From the NCBI GenBank assembly GCA_036379455.1, contig DASVGQ010000010.1, positions 1-32,456 on the forward strand: a stretch of 32,456 bases of DNA. The letters are read 5' to 3'. The position numbers were made by a program, and so were the translations under genes. The notes beneath the pieces are model-generated. The model was given only the letters and a program-made list of their open reading frames with translations, did not search any database and had not been told where the DNA came from. Of this stretch, positions 14,982 through 22,477 are shown one piece after another (positions within the stretch are counted from its first letter, which is position 1; every line of letters starts with the position of its first letter). This stretch comes from SCRT01 sp036379455 (GTDB taxonomy: Bacteria > Pseudomonadota > Gammaproteobacteria > Nevskiales > Nevskiaceae).

Positions 14982-16349
14982 TCAACGGAAGGGATCGAGC
15001 GCGCCGTGGATATGTCCGGCGAGCGCGTCGAGATCGGGCACGACGACAGGACACGCCGTCAGCCCGAAGTCCAGCCGTTCTCCGAAGCTGTTCAGCGTGA
15101 TGTTGAGCGCGGCGCCGTCGATGACGATCGACAGCGGATACTGCGCGGCGATGCGCGCGGCGCCCCAGTAGCGCGGCCCGCGCGGCCCGGGGACGTTCGA
15201 GACGATCAGGTTGAAAGCCTGCCAGCCGGGGTCGAGCCCCAGCGCCAGGTTGAGGCCGTGCGGCGACATCTGCATTCCGAGGTAGGTCATCAGCTCGGCC
15301 GGGGAGAGCCGCCGCGCGCGCTGCTTGCCGTCCGCCATGCTGCGGTGGATGACCTCGAGCCGGCTCCGGGGCCGCGCGAGGTGCGTGCCGAGGTTGGCGA
15401 GCGTCATGGCGACCCGGTTGCCCGGCGTGGCGGCCGCGCCGCGCAGCGACAGCGGCACCATGGCGATCAGCGGGGCATCGGGCAGCTCGCCGCGCTCGAT
15501 CAGGTAATGGCGCAGGGCGTCCGCGCACAGCTCCAGCGCGAGGTCGTTGAGCGTCACGCCGCAGCGGCGTGCGGCCGCCGTCATCTCCGCGAGTGCGAAG
15601 CTCGCGGTGGCAAAGCTGCGGGTGGCGCCGATGCGGCGATTGAAGAGCGTGCGCGGCGCCTGCGAGAAGGAGACGTAGTCGTTGTCGGTGCCGTGGGCGT
15701 ACCAGGACCGCGCCATTTCCGCGCCGACGTGCGCGACCGAGCGCACGGCGCCCATCAGCAGGCGACGGCGACCATTTCGTGCAAACGGGCGAAGGGCGGC
15801 GCCCGCCATGCTCCAACCCCCGCGCGCAGCGGGCCGCGCCGGCACCGCACGCGTCCAGAACGGGGCCGGCTGGACGGTCGGCTGGCGGCTGGTTGCGCGG
15901 GCCCACCAGCGCAGCGCGGTGACGCCGTCCGCCAGCGCGTGGTGGATCTTGCCGTAGACCGCGAGCTGGCCGCTCGCGAGTCCGTCGATCACATACAGCT
16001 GCCACAAGGGGTGGTCGCGTGCCAAGGCTTCGCCATGCAGCTGCGCGACTGTCGCGCGCAGCGTCGCGTCCGTGCCCGGTGACGGCAGCGTCAGGCGCCT
16101 CACGTGCCGGGCAATGTCGAAGTCGCGATCCGGCTCCCACCGCCACAGGCCCATGCGCCAGGTCGCCCGCTGGTTGAACGGGGGTGCGGCGTCGGCATGC
16201 GCGAGCAGAGACCCCAGCGCGTCATCCGCGACTCGCCGGGCGGACACGCCGCGCGGCGGATCGAGCAGTGTCAACCCGCCCACGTGCATCGGCTGGCGCG
16301 CGGTTTCGGCCAGCAGGAAGCCGGCGTCGATCATCCCCAGTGCTGTCAT
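14982..16349 (-). CDS. Wax ester synthase/diacylglycerol acyltransferase (WS/DGAT)
   Basis: Transfers acyl groups from acyl-CoA to fatty alcohols or diacylglycerol, making wax esters or triacylglycerols as storage lipid at the inner face of the membrane. At 455 residues it is of normal length. The catalytic HHxxxDG motif is KIHHALADGVTAL, with His136, His137, Asp141 and Gly142. Other family blocks are PLW (114-116), the NDLALELCADALR segment, PLSLR, and SNVPGP near the C-terminal domain. The N-terminal MTALGMIDAGFLLAET also fits the family start. The preferred substrate cannot be told from sequence. Together with the DUF3141 gene 5 kb away it hints at lipid storage, but the two are not in one operon. 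Confidence 0.9.
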   Translation of the reverse strand: MTALGMIDAGFLLAETARQPMHVGGLTLLDPPRGVSARRVADDALGSLLAHADAAPPFNQRATWRMGLWRWEPDRDFDIARHVRRLTLPSPGTDATLRATVAQLHGEALARDHPLWQLYVIDGLASGQLAVYGKIHHALADGVTALRWWARATSRQPTVQPAPFWTRAVPARPAARGGWSMAGAALRPFARNGRRRLLMGAVRSVAHVGAEMARSWYAHGTDNDYVSFSQAPRTLFNRRIGATRSFATASFALAEMTAAARRCGVTLNDLALELCADALRHYLIERGELPDAPLIAMVPLSLRGAAATPGNRVAMTLANLGTHLARPRSRLEVIHRSMADGKQRARRLSPAELMTYLGMQMSPHGLNLALGLDPGWQAFNLIVSNVPGPRGPRYWGAARIAAQYPLSIVIDGAALNITLNSFGERLDFGLTACPVVVPDLDALAGHIHGALDPFR

Positions 16350-16536
16350 CGTCCGGTTTTCGGGTGTGCTCGCGTGCCGCTTGCGGTGCGCGAAGAATAG
16401 CCGGCGGTCGTGTCACCCATCCTTGGCGGGCGCCGCGACGCTCGGTGGCGCCTGCCGACGCCACGCGGCCAACCCGCGCCCTTGATATGCCGACCCCAGG
16501 CCCCATGTATGCGGCGGGCCAGATAGAGCGTAGGAA

Positions 16537-16860
16537 ATGCCGATTCACGAGTACCTGTGTAGCGCCTGCGGGCAACAGTGCGAACTCCTGGAGAAGCTCT
16601 CCGACCCGCCAGCCAGGCGTTGCCCTCACTGCGGAAAGAACACGTTGCATCGCGAGATCTCCGCGGCGGGGTTCCGGCTGAAGGGTACGGGTTGGTACGA
16701 GACGGACTTCAAGTCCTCGAACCGGCACAACGTCGTGGACAGCGCGCCCACCGGCTCGCACGCGAAGGCGACTGCGGAAGACAAGCCGGCAAAGAAGACG
16801 ACACCGCCCGCCAAGGCCGCGGGTGGCAAGACGAGCAGCGCGCCCGCCGTCAGCGCCTGA
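16537..16860 (+). CDS. FmdB-family zinc ribbon protein
   Basis: A 107-residue protein with an N-terminal FmdB-type zinc ribbon: MPIHEYLCSACG starts the domain, and the ligands are Cys8, Cys11, Cys29 and Cys32 (CxxC and CPHC). This family was named for a putative regulator of formamidase, but its general role is unknown. After ISAAGFRLKGTGWYETDFK the C-terminal third is Lys/Ala/Pro-rich and probably disordered. The gene immediately precedes aspS, the usual place for it in Gammaproteobacteria and Betaproteobacteria. TAGGA stands close before the ATG. A weak -10-like TAGAAT in the 72-bp gap suggests aspS also has its own promoter. Confidence 0.88.
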   Translation: MPIHEYLCSACGQQCELLEKLSDPPARRCPHCGKNTLHREISAAGFRLKGTGWYETDFKSSNRHNVVDSAPTGSHAKATAEDKPAKKTTPPAKAAGGKTSSAPAVSA

Positions 16861-16894
16861 CGGCGCCGGTCCGTTCCCGCGGGCCGGAAGCCAG

Positions 16895-16900
16895 TAGAAT
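16895..16900 (+). promoter_or_regulatory. Candidate -10 element for aspS
   Basis: TAGAAT lies 33 bp before the aspS ATG in the gap after the FmdB-type gene. The sequence GTAGAATC recurs at the same kind of position upstream of glyA. No convincing -35 is seen. Confidence 0.35.
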
Positions 16901-16932
16901 CAGCGCCCCATTTCCGTAGAGCGGCGGCTCGG

Positions 16933-18738
16933 ATGCGCACTCACTATTGCGGCCTCGTGACGAGCGCCGAGGTCGGCAAGCAGGTGACGGTCTGCGGCTG
17001 GGTCCACCGGCGGCGTGATCACGGCGGCGTGATCTTTGTCGATCTGCGCGACCGCGAAGGCCTGCTGCAGGTGGTCTTCGATCCGGATCGCGCCGACATC
17101 TTTGCCGTCGCTGAGCGGCTGCGCAGCGAGTATGTGATCGAGGTCGAAGGTCTGGTGCGGCCGCGGCCGGAAGGTACGGTCAATCCGAAGATGCGGACCG
17201 GTGAAGTGGAGGTCCTGGTGCAGCGCCTGACGCTGCACAACCGCGCCGAGCCACCGCCTTTCCAGCTGGACGATGAGGGGGTGGGCGAGGACACGCGCCT
17301 GCGCTACCGCTACATCGATCTGCGGCGCCCGCAGATGCAGGCCAACCTGCGCTTCCGCCACCGCGTCATCCAGCACATCCACCGCTACATGGATGCCAAC
17401 GGCTTCGTCGAGGTCGAGACGCCGATCCTGACGCGTGCGACGCCAGAAGGCGCGCGCGACTACTTGGTACCGAGCCGGACGCGCGCCGGGCACTTCTTCG
17501 CGCTCCCGCAGTCGCCGCAGCTCTTCAAGCAGCTGTTGATGATCGGCGGCCTGGATCGCTACTACCAGATCGCGCGCTGCTTCCGCGACGAGGACCTGCG
17601 CGCGGACCGCCAGCCCGAGTTCACGCAGCTCGACGTGGAGACCTCGTTCCTCGACCAGGACGCCATCATGAACGTGATGGAAGGCCTGTTCCGCACGCTG
17701 TTCCGCGAGGTGATGCAGGTGGAGCTGCCGGATCCGCTGCCGCGGATGGGCTACGACGAAGCGATGGCGCGCTTCGGCTCCGACAAGCCGGACCTGCGCA
17801 ATCCGCTCGAGCTGGTGGACATCAAGGATCTGGTGGCGGACAGCGAGTTCCGCGTGTTCGCGGCCCCGGCGAAGGACGCCGGTTCGCGCGTGACGGTGCT
17901 GCGCGTGCCGGGCGGCGGCAGGATCAGCCGCAGCGTCATCGACGGCTACACGGAGTTCGTCGCGCGCTTCGGCGCGCGCGGACTGGCTTGGATCAAGGTG
18001 AACGAACGGGCGCGCGGCCGAGCCGGCCTGCAGTCGCCGATCGTCAAGAATCTCTCCGACGCGGCGCTTGACGGGATCCTCGGGCGCTGCGGCGCGGCCG
18101 ACGGCGACCTGCTGTTCTTCGGCGCCGACCGCGCGCGCGTGGTCAGCGATGCGCTCGGCGCGCTGCGCCTCAAGCTGGCCGAGGACCTGAAGCTGCTGCG
18201 CGGCGAGCCGTGGCGCGCGCTGTGGGTCATCGACTGGCCCATGTTCGAACGCGACGAGCAGGAGAATCGCTGGGTGGCGCTGCACCATCCCTTCACACAG
18301 CCGCGGGTCGCCAATGCCGCGGAGCTGGACCAGGACCCGGCGAAAATCCGTTCCAGCGGCTACGACCTCGTGCTCAACGGCGTGGAGGTCGGCGGCGGCA
18401 GCGTCCGTATCCATCACGAGGACATCCAGCAGGGCGTGTTCCGGCTGCTGGGCATCGGCGTGGAGGAAGCGCGCGAGAAGTTCGGCTTCCTGCTGGACGC
18501 GCTGCGCGCCGGCGCGCCGCCGCATGGCGGCATGGCGCTCGGCCTCGATCGCCTCATCATGCTCATGGTCGGCGCCGAGTCGATCCGCGAAGTCATTGCC
18601 TTCCCGAAGACGCAGACGGCGCAGGATCCGATGACCGGCGCCCCCGGCCTCGTCGATGCGCGCCAGCTGCGCGAGCTGTCGATCCGCACGACCGCCGCGG
18701 CTGCGAAGGCCGGCTCGGCGGCGCCCGCCCAGGCCTGA
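16933..18738 (+). CDS. aspS: Aspartyl-tRNA synthetase, probably non-discriminating
   Basis: A class II synthetase that charges tRNA-Asp with aspartate. The 601 residues comprise the N-terminal OB anticodon-binding domain (1-~110), the catalytic core with the bacterial insertion domain (~290-430), motif 2 (RCFRDEDLRADRQPEFTQLD, ~216-235) and motif 3 (GMALGLDRLIMLMVG). In the OB domain HRRRDHGG gives His30, and PEG gives Gly81. These match the His and Gly pair that lets the Pseudomonas aeruginosa enzyme also charge tRNA-Asn, whereas E. coli has Leu and Lys there. That predicts misacylated Asp-tRNA-Asn that would need GatCAB, which is not in this window. The C-terminal ~25 residues are Ala-rich. 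The ATG at 16933 lacks a strong ribosome binding site. Confidence 0.97.
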   Translation: MRTHYCGLVTSAEVGKQVTVCGWVHRRRDHGGVIFVDLRDREGLLQVVFDPDRADIFAVAERLRSEYVIEVEGLVRPRPEGTVNPKMRTGEVEVLVQRLTLHNRAEPPPFQLDDEGVGEDTRLRYRYIDLRRPQMQANLRFRHRVIQHIHRYMDANGFVEVETPILTRATPEGARDYLVPSRTRAGHFFALPQSPQLFKQLLMIGGLDRYYQIARCFRDEDLRADRQPEFTQLDVETSFLDQDAIMNVMEGLFRTLFREVMQVELPDPLPRMGYDEAMARFGSDKPDLRNPLELVDIKDLVADSEFRVFAAPAKDAGSRVTVLRVPGGGRISRSVIDGYTEFVARFGARGLAWIKVNERARGRAGLQSPIVKNLSDAALDGILGRCGAADGDLLFFGADRARVVSDALGALRLKLAEDLKLLRGEPWRALWVIDWPMFERDEQENRWVALHHPFTQPRVANAAELDQDPAKIRSSGYDLVLNGVEVGGGSVRIHHEDIQQGVFRLLGIGVEEAREKFGFLLDALRAGAPPHGGMALGLDRLIMLMVGAESIREVIAFPKTQTAQDPMTGAPGLVDARQLRELSIRTTAAAAKAGSAAPAQA

Positions 18739-18768
18739 GGCGCACGGGTCGCCATCGCAGGCGCTGTG

Positions 18769-18774
18769 TAGAAT
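18769..18774 (+). promoter_or_regulatory. Candidate -10 element for glyA
   Basis: TAGAAT lies in the 115-bp gap between aspS and glyA, with a predicted start near 18781. The -35 region has no good match. If used, the ~73-nt leader contains the hairpin at 18793-18825. Confidence 0.4.
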
Positions 18775-18792
18775 CGCGGCTCACGCCCGTTC

Positions 18793-18825
18793 CACCGCAT
18801 GCCGGACCGCTTTCACGATGCGGTG
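18793..18825 (+). promoter_or_regulatory. Hairpin in the glyA 5' leader
   Basis: CACCGCAT (18793-18800) pairs perfectly with ATGCGGTG (18818-18825) around a 17-nt loop. It ends 28 nt before the glyA ATG and ahead of the AGGAG ribosome binding site (18838-18842). It does not match the glycine riboswitch or any family I know. It might be a protein operator, an RNA control element or chance. Confidence 0.4.
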
Positions 18826-18853
18826 AGATGTCTTTCAGGAGATTGTATCGACC

Positions 18854-20140
18854 ATGTGGACGCAAGCCAGAAGCCTAACGCAGACCGACCCCGAGCTGGC
18901 GGCCGCCATCGAATCCGAGCAGCGGCGGCAGGAGACCCACATCGAGCTGATCGCCTCGGAGAACTACGCGTCGCCGGCGGTCATGGCTGCGCAGGGCTCG
19001 GTGCTGACGAACAAGTATGCGGAGGGCTATCCGGGGCACCGCTACTACGGCGGCTGCCAGTACGTCGACGTGGCCGAACAGCTGGCGATCGACCGCGCGA
19101 AGCAGCTGTTCGGCTGCGACTACGCGAACGTCCAGCCGCATTCGGGCGCGCAGGCCAACGCCGCCGTGTACATGGCGCTCGTGAAGCCCGGCGACACGAT
19201 CATGGGCATGCGGCTGGCGCACGGCGGGCACCTGACGCACGGTCATCCCGCGAACTTCTCGGGCAAGAACTATCGCGTCGTGTCCTACGGGCTGGATCTG
19301 GCGACCGGGCTGATCGACTACGACGAGATGCGCGCCACGGCGCTCAAGGAGAAGCCGAAGCTCCTGATCGGCGGCTTCTCGGCGTACTCGCGCGTCGTCG
19401 ACTGGGCGCGCATGCGTTCGATCGCCGACGAAGTCGGCGCGTGGTTCTGGGTCGACATGGCGCATCCGGCCGGGCTGATCGCCACCGGCCTGTACGCCAC
19501 GCCGCTGCCGCACGCGCACATCGTCACCACGACCACCCACAAGACGCTGCGCGGACCGCGCGGCGGCCTCATCCTCGGCAAGGGGCAGCCGGCGGATTTC
19601 TACAAGAAGTTCAATTCTGCGGTGTTTCCCGGAACGCAGGGCGGGCCGCTGATGCACGTCATCGCTGCCAAGGCGGTGGCGCTCAAGGAAGCGCTGGAGC
19701 CCGAGTTCAAGGTCTACCAAGCTCAGGTGCTGGCCAACGCGCGGGCGATGGCCAAGGTGCTGGTCGAGCGCGGCTACAAGGTGGTCTCCGGAGGAACCGA
19801 CGACCACCTGCTGCTCGTCGACCTGTCCGATCGCCCGGTCACCGGCAAGGACGCGGAAGCAGCGCTCGGGCGCGCGCACCTCACCGTGAACAAGAACGCC
19901 GTCCCGGGGGACAAGCGCCCGGCGATGGTCACTTCGGGGCTGCGGATTGGTTCGCCGGCGTCGACAACGCGCGGTTTCGCGGGCGAGGACATGCGCGCCG
20001 TGGCGGGCTGGATCGCCGACATTCTCGACGCTCTGAGTGGCGCCTCCGACGTGGAGCGCGTGCTGAACCGGGTCCGCAGTGAGGTGGAAGCGCTGTGCGC
20101 GCGTTATCCGGTCTACGGCGCGGTGCGCAAGGCGGCTTGA
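18854..20140 (+). CDS. glyA: Serine hydroxymethyltransferase GlyA
   Basis: PLP enzyme that converts serine and tetrahydrofolate to glycine and 5,10-methylene-tetrahydrofolate, the main source of one-carbon units. The 428-residue product has the family landmarks IELIASENYAS (30-40), NKYAEGYPGHRYYGG (53-67), QPHSGAQAN, DMAHPAGLIA and the PLP lysine in VTTTTHKTLRGPRGG (Lys230). The C-terminal domain carries TSGLRIGSPASTTRGF. The ATG at 18854 is 11 nt after AGGAG, slightly long. It is followed 80 bp later by nrdR, a widely conserved gammaproteobacterial order that links folate supply and nucleotide metabolism. A strong hairpin fills that gap. Confidence 0.98.
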   Translation: MWTQARSLTQTDPELAAAIESEQRRQETHIELIASENYASPAVMAAQGSVLTNKYAEGYPGHRYYGGCQYVDVAEQLAIDRAKQLFGCDYANVQPHSGAQANAAVYMALVKPGDTIMGMRLAHGGHLTHGHPANFSGKNYRVVSYGLDLATGLIDYDEMRATALKEKPKLLIGGFSAYSRVVDWARMRSIADEVGAWFWVDMAHPAGLIATGLYATPLPHAHIVTTTTHKTLRGPRGGLILGKGQPADFYKKFNSAVFPGTQGGPLMHVIAAKAVALKEALEPEFKVYQAQVLANARAMAKVLVERGYKVVSGGTDDHLLLVDLSDRPVTGKDAEAALGRAHLTVNKNAVPGDKRPAMVTSGLRIGSPASTTRGFAGEDMRAVAGWIADILDALSGASDVERVLNRVRSEVEALCARYPVYGAVRKAA

Positions 20141-20156
20141 GGTCGCGTGCCGGCAT

Positions 20157-20188
20157 CGTGCGCCCGGACCAGGAGAGCCGGGCGCACG
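20157..20188 (+). other. 11-bp perfect hairpin between glyA and nrdR
   Basis: CGTGCGCCCGG (20157-20167) pairs without mismatch with CCGGGCGCACG (20178-20188) around the loop ACCAGGAGAG. It starts 17 nt after the glyA stop and ends 32 nt before the nrdR GTG. No T-run follows, so it is not a standard intrinsic terminator. It could partly terminate or protect the glyA mRNA end, separating glyA from the operon behind it. Confidence 0.55.
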
Positions 20189-20220
20189 GGGTGGCCGCCG
20201 CCGGACGGGACGGTTAGCGC

Positions 20221-20745
20221 GTGCGCTGCCCGTTTTGCAAGGCGGTCGATACGCGCGTCGTCGACTCGCGCATCCACGCGGACGGGACGCAGGTGCGTCG
20301 CCGTCGCGAGTGCCCGGACTGCCACCGGCGCTTCACGACCTACGAACGCGCAGACCTCGCGCTGCCGCCGGTGCGCAAGAGCGACGGCTCGCATCAGGAG
20401 TTCAGCGAGGCGAAGCTGCGCAACGGCATCGAGCGGGCGCTCTACAAGCGGCCGGTGACGACCGCCGCGGTGGACGCCGCCATCGAGCGCGTGATGGAGC
20501 GCGCGCAGACGCTGGGAGAGCGCGAAGTGCCCTCGCGGCAGATCGGCGAGTGGGTCATGCAGGAGCTGCGGGAGCTGGACCAAGTGGCCTACGTGCGCTT
20601 CGCTTCCGTCTATCGGCGCTTCGCGGACGTCAACGCGTTCCGCGACGAGATCGAGCGGCTGCAGGACGCGCCCGCGCCCGGCGCGGAGGCGGCGACGACC
20701 GGCGATCTGTTCTTGGTAGCGGATGGCGGCGAAGAGCCGGAATGA
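20221..20745 (+). CDS. nrdR: Transcriptional repressor NrdR
   Basis: ATP/dATP-sensing repressor of ribonucleotide reductase genes. The 174 residues start with a zinc ribbon (Cys3, Cys6, Cys31, Cys34: MRCPFC and CPDC) containing the basic RRRR stretch that contacts NrdR boxes. Next is FTTYER, and then an ATP-cone domain (about 49-139: VRKSDGSHQEFSEAKLRNGIERALYKRPV ... YVRFASVYRRF). The last ~25 residues are acidic and Ala-rich. The start is GTG at 20221, fixed by the conserved first residues of the zinc ribbon; its ribosome binding site is weak. The stop overlaps the ribD ATG (ATGA), so nrdR leads the riboflavin operon. Confidence 0.97.
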   Translation: MRCPFCKAVDTRVVDSRIHADGTQVRRRRECPDCHRRFTTYERADLALPPVRKSDGSHQEFSEAKLRNGIERALYKRPVTTAAVDAAIERVMERAQTLGEREVPSRQIGEWVMQELRELDQVAYVRFASVYRRFADVNAFRDEIERLQDAPAPGAEAATTGDLFLVADGGEEPE

Positions 20746-21884
20746 CCGAGGCACGCGAGGATCGCCGCTGGATGACCCGCGCGCTGGAGCTGGCGGCGCG
20801 TGGACGCGCGTCGACACAGCCCAATCCGCGGGTCGGCTGCGTCCTCGTGCGGGACGGTGCGGTCGTCGCCGAGGCGTGGCACCAGCGCGCGGGAGAACCG
20901 CACGCCGAGGCGCTCGCGCTGCGGGCGGCCGGTGCCGCGGCGCGCGGCGCGACGGCCTACGTCACGCTCGAGCCCTGCAGCCACTTCGGCCGGACGCCGC
21001 CGTGCGCGGACGCGTTGGTCGCCGCCGGCGTGGTCCGCGTGGTGGCCGCCATGAAGGATCCGGATCCCCGCGTCGCCGGCCGTGGCCTGGCGAGGCTCGC
21101 AGCCGCAGGAATCGCCGTCGACGTCGGCACGTGCGCCGCGCAGGCCGCCGAGCTCAACCGGCCGTTCCTGTCGCGCCAGCTGCGGCAGCGGCCGTGGCTC
21201 GTGCTGAAGCTCGCCGCAAGCCTGGACGGGCGCACGGCGTTGGCGGACGGCAGCTCGCGCTGGATCACCGGCGAGGCGGCGCGCGCGGACGTGCATCGTT
21301 TCCGGGCCGAGCTTGGCGCCGTGCTCAGCACCGCGGCGACGGTGCTCGCGGACGACTCCCGCTTGACGGTGCGCCTGCCCGGTGCGTGGCGCCAGCCGGA
21401 CCGCGTGGTGCTCGACCGCCGCGGGCGCGTTCCCGCGACGGCGCGGGTGTGGGACCAGGGCGCGCGCCGCATCGCCGTGATCGGAAACCGGGTGGCGGTG
21501 GCCCACCGCGACGTGCTGGCTGCGCGTGGCGTGGAAGTCGTGGAGGCCGGGGCCGATGGCGATGGGCACCTGCGGCTGCGCCCGCTGCTCGAGGCCCTGG
21601 GCAGTCTGCAGATCAATGGCCTGTTGGTGGAATGCGGGCCACATCTGGCCGGCAGCCTGCTGGCCGCGAGCCTGGTGGACGAACTGCTGCTGTATGTGGC
21701 GCCGCGCCTGCTGGGATCCGCGGCGCGCCCGCTCGCTGAGCTCGCTTCGCCGGCGACGCTGGACGAAGCTTCACGTTGGGGACTGCAAGACGTGGAGCAA
21801 GTCGGCGACGACCTGCGGCTGCGGCTGAAACTTGTGAACGTCGACGCCAGCGATCCATTGGAGAAACTGTGTTCACAGGCATAG
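20742..21884 (+). CDS. ribD: Bifunctional riboflavin deaminase/reductase RibD
   Basis: Carries out the second and third steps of riboflavin synthesis: deamination of the diaminopyrimidine, then NADPH reduction of the ribosyl side chain. The 380-residue protein has an N-terminal zinc deaminase domain with HAE (His54, Glu56) and PCSHFGRTPPC (Cys79, Cys88). The C-terminal reductase domain (~145-380) contains KLAASLDGRTALADGSSRWITG and the VECGPHLAGSLL block. The ATG overlaps the nrdR stop, and the 3' end overlaps ribE by 16 bp, so the genes are translationally coupled. No FMN riboswitch is seen ahead of nrdR or ribD. Confidence 0.97.
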   Translation: MTEAREDRRWMTRALELAARGRASTQPNPRVGCVLVRDGAVVAEAWHQRAGEPHAEALALRAAGAAARGATAYVTLEPCSHFGRTPPCADALVAAGVVRVVAAMKDPDPRVAGRGLARLAAAGIAVDVGTCAAQAAELNRPFLSRQLRQRPWLVLKLAASLDGRTALADGSSRWITGEAARADVHRFRAELGAVLSTAATVLADDSRLTVRLPGAWRQPDRVVLDRRGRVPATARVWDQGARRIAVIGNRVAVAHRDVLAARGVEVVEAGADGDGHLRLRPLLEALGSLQINGLLVECGPHLAGSLLAASLVDELLLYVAPRLLGSAARPLAELASPATLDEASRWGLQDVEQVGDDLRLRLKLVNVDASDPLEKLCSQA

Positions 21885-22477
21885 TGGGAGCGCGCGGCAG
21901 CGTTGCTGCGATCACCTCGACGGGCGACGACGCGCGTCTGCAGATCGCTGCCGGAAGCGATTATTTGCAGGGCCTCCAGGAAGGAGACAGCGTCGCTGTC
22001 AGCGGCGTGTGCCTGACCGCGCTGCAACCGACCGCCGCCGGATTCCTTGCCGACGTCTCGGTGGAGACGCTCGACGTCACCACCGCGCGCGGCTGGCGCG
22101 TCGGCACGCCGGTGAACCTCGAGCGCGCGCTGACGCCGGCGACCGCGCTCGGTGGGCATCTCGTCCTCGGCCACGTCGACGGTCGGGCTCGCCTCGCATC
22201 GATGCACGACGACGGGCGGTCGCGGCGGCTGGTGTTCGACGCGCCGGCGGCGCTGTCGCGCTACATCGCCGAGAAAGGTTCGGTGGCGCTCGACGGAGTC
22301 AGCCTTACCGTCAACGCCGTCGATGGCGCGCGCTTCGGCGTTAATATCATCCCCGTCACCCAGGCGGCGACGACGCTCAGCGCGCTGGCGGTGGGGAACG
22401 AGGTCAATCTGGAAGTCGACGTGGTGGCGCGCTATGTGGCGCGGCTGCTGCGGACGGAAGAGGAACAACGTGGCTGA
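21869..22477 (+). CDS. ribE: Riboflavin synthase alpha subunit
   Basis: Dismutates two molecules of 6,7-dimethyl-8-ribityllumazine to riboflavin and a pyrimidine that is reused. The 202 residues form two similar lumazine-binding beta-barrel domains. The first begins MFTGIVGARG and has DSVAVSGVCLTA; the second follows GGHLVLGHVDG and has GSVALDGVSLTVN. A C-terminal helix ends the protein. The start is GTG at 21869: TTGGAGAAACT places GGAG 5 nt upstream, and the family start M-F-T-G-I-V fits exactly. It begins inside ribD and runs 8 bp into ribBA. Confidence 0.97.
   Translation: MFTGIVGARGSVAAITSTGDDARLQIAAGSDYLQGLQEGDSVAVSGVCLTALQPTAAGFLADVSVETLDVTTARGWRVGTPVNLERALTPATALGGHLVLGHVDGRARLASMHDDGRSRRLVFDAPAALSRYIAEKGSVALDGVSLTVNAVDGARFGVNIIPVTQAATTLSALAVGNEVNLEVDVVARYVARLLRTEEEQRG

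Noticed and set aside
16900..18525. 541-codon minus-strand frame opposite aspS
   Set aside because: It mirrors the AspRS codons; the composition is biased and no family signature is present.
18739..18853. Glycine or tetrahydrofolate riboswitch before glyA
   Set aside because: The leader is too short for either aptamer and lacks their conserved cores; only a simple hairpin is seen.
20141..20741. FMN riboswitch controlling the riboflavin genes
   Set aside because: None of the conserved RFN-element blocks occurs before nrdR, ribD, ribE or ribBA.
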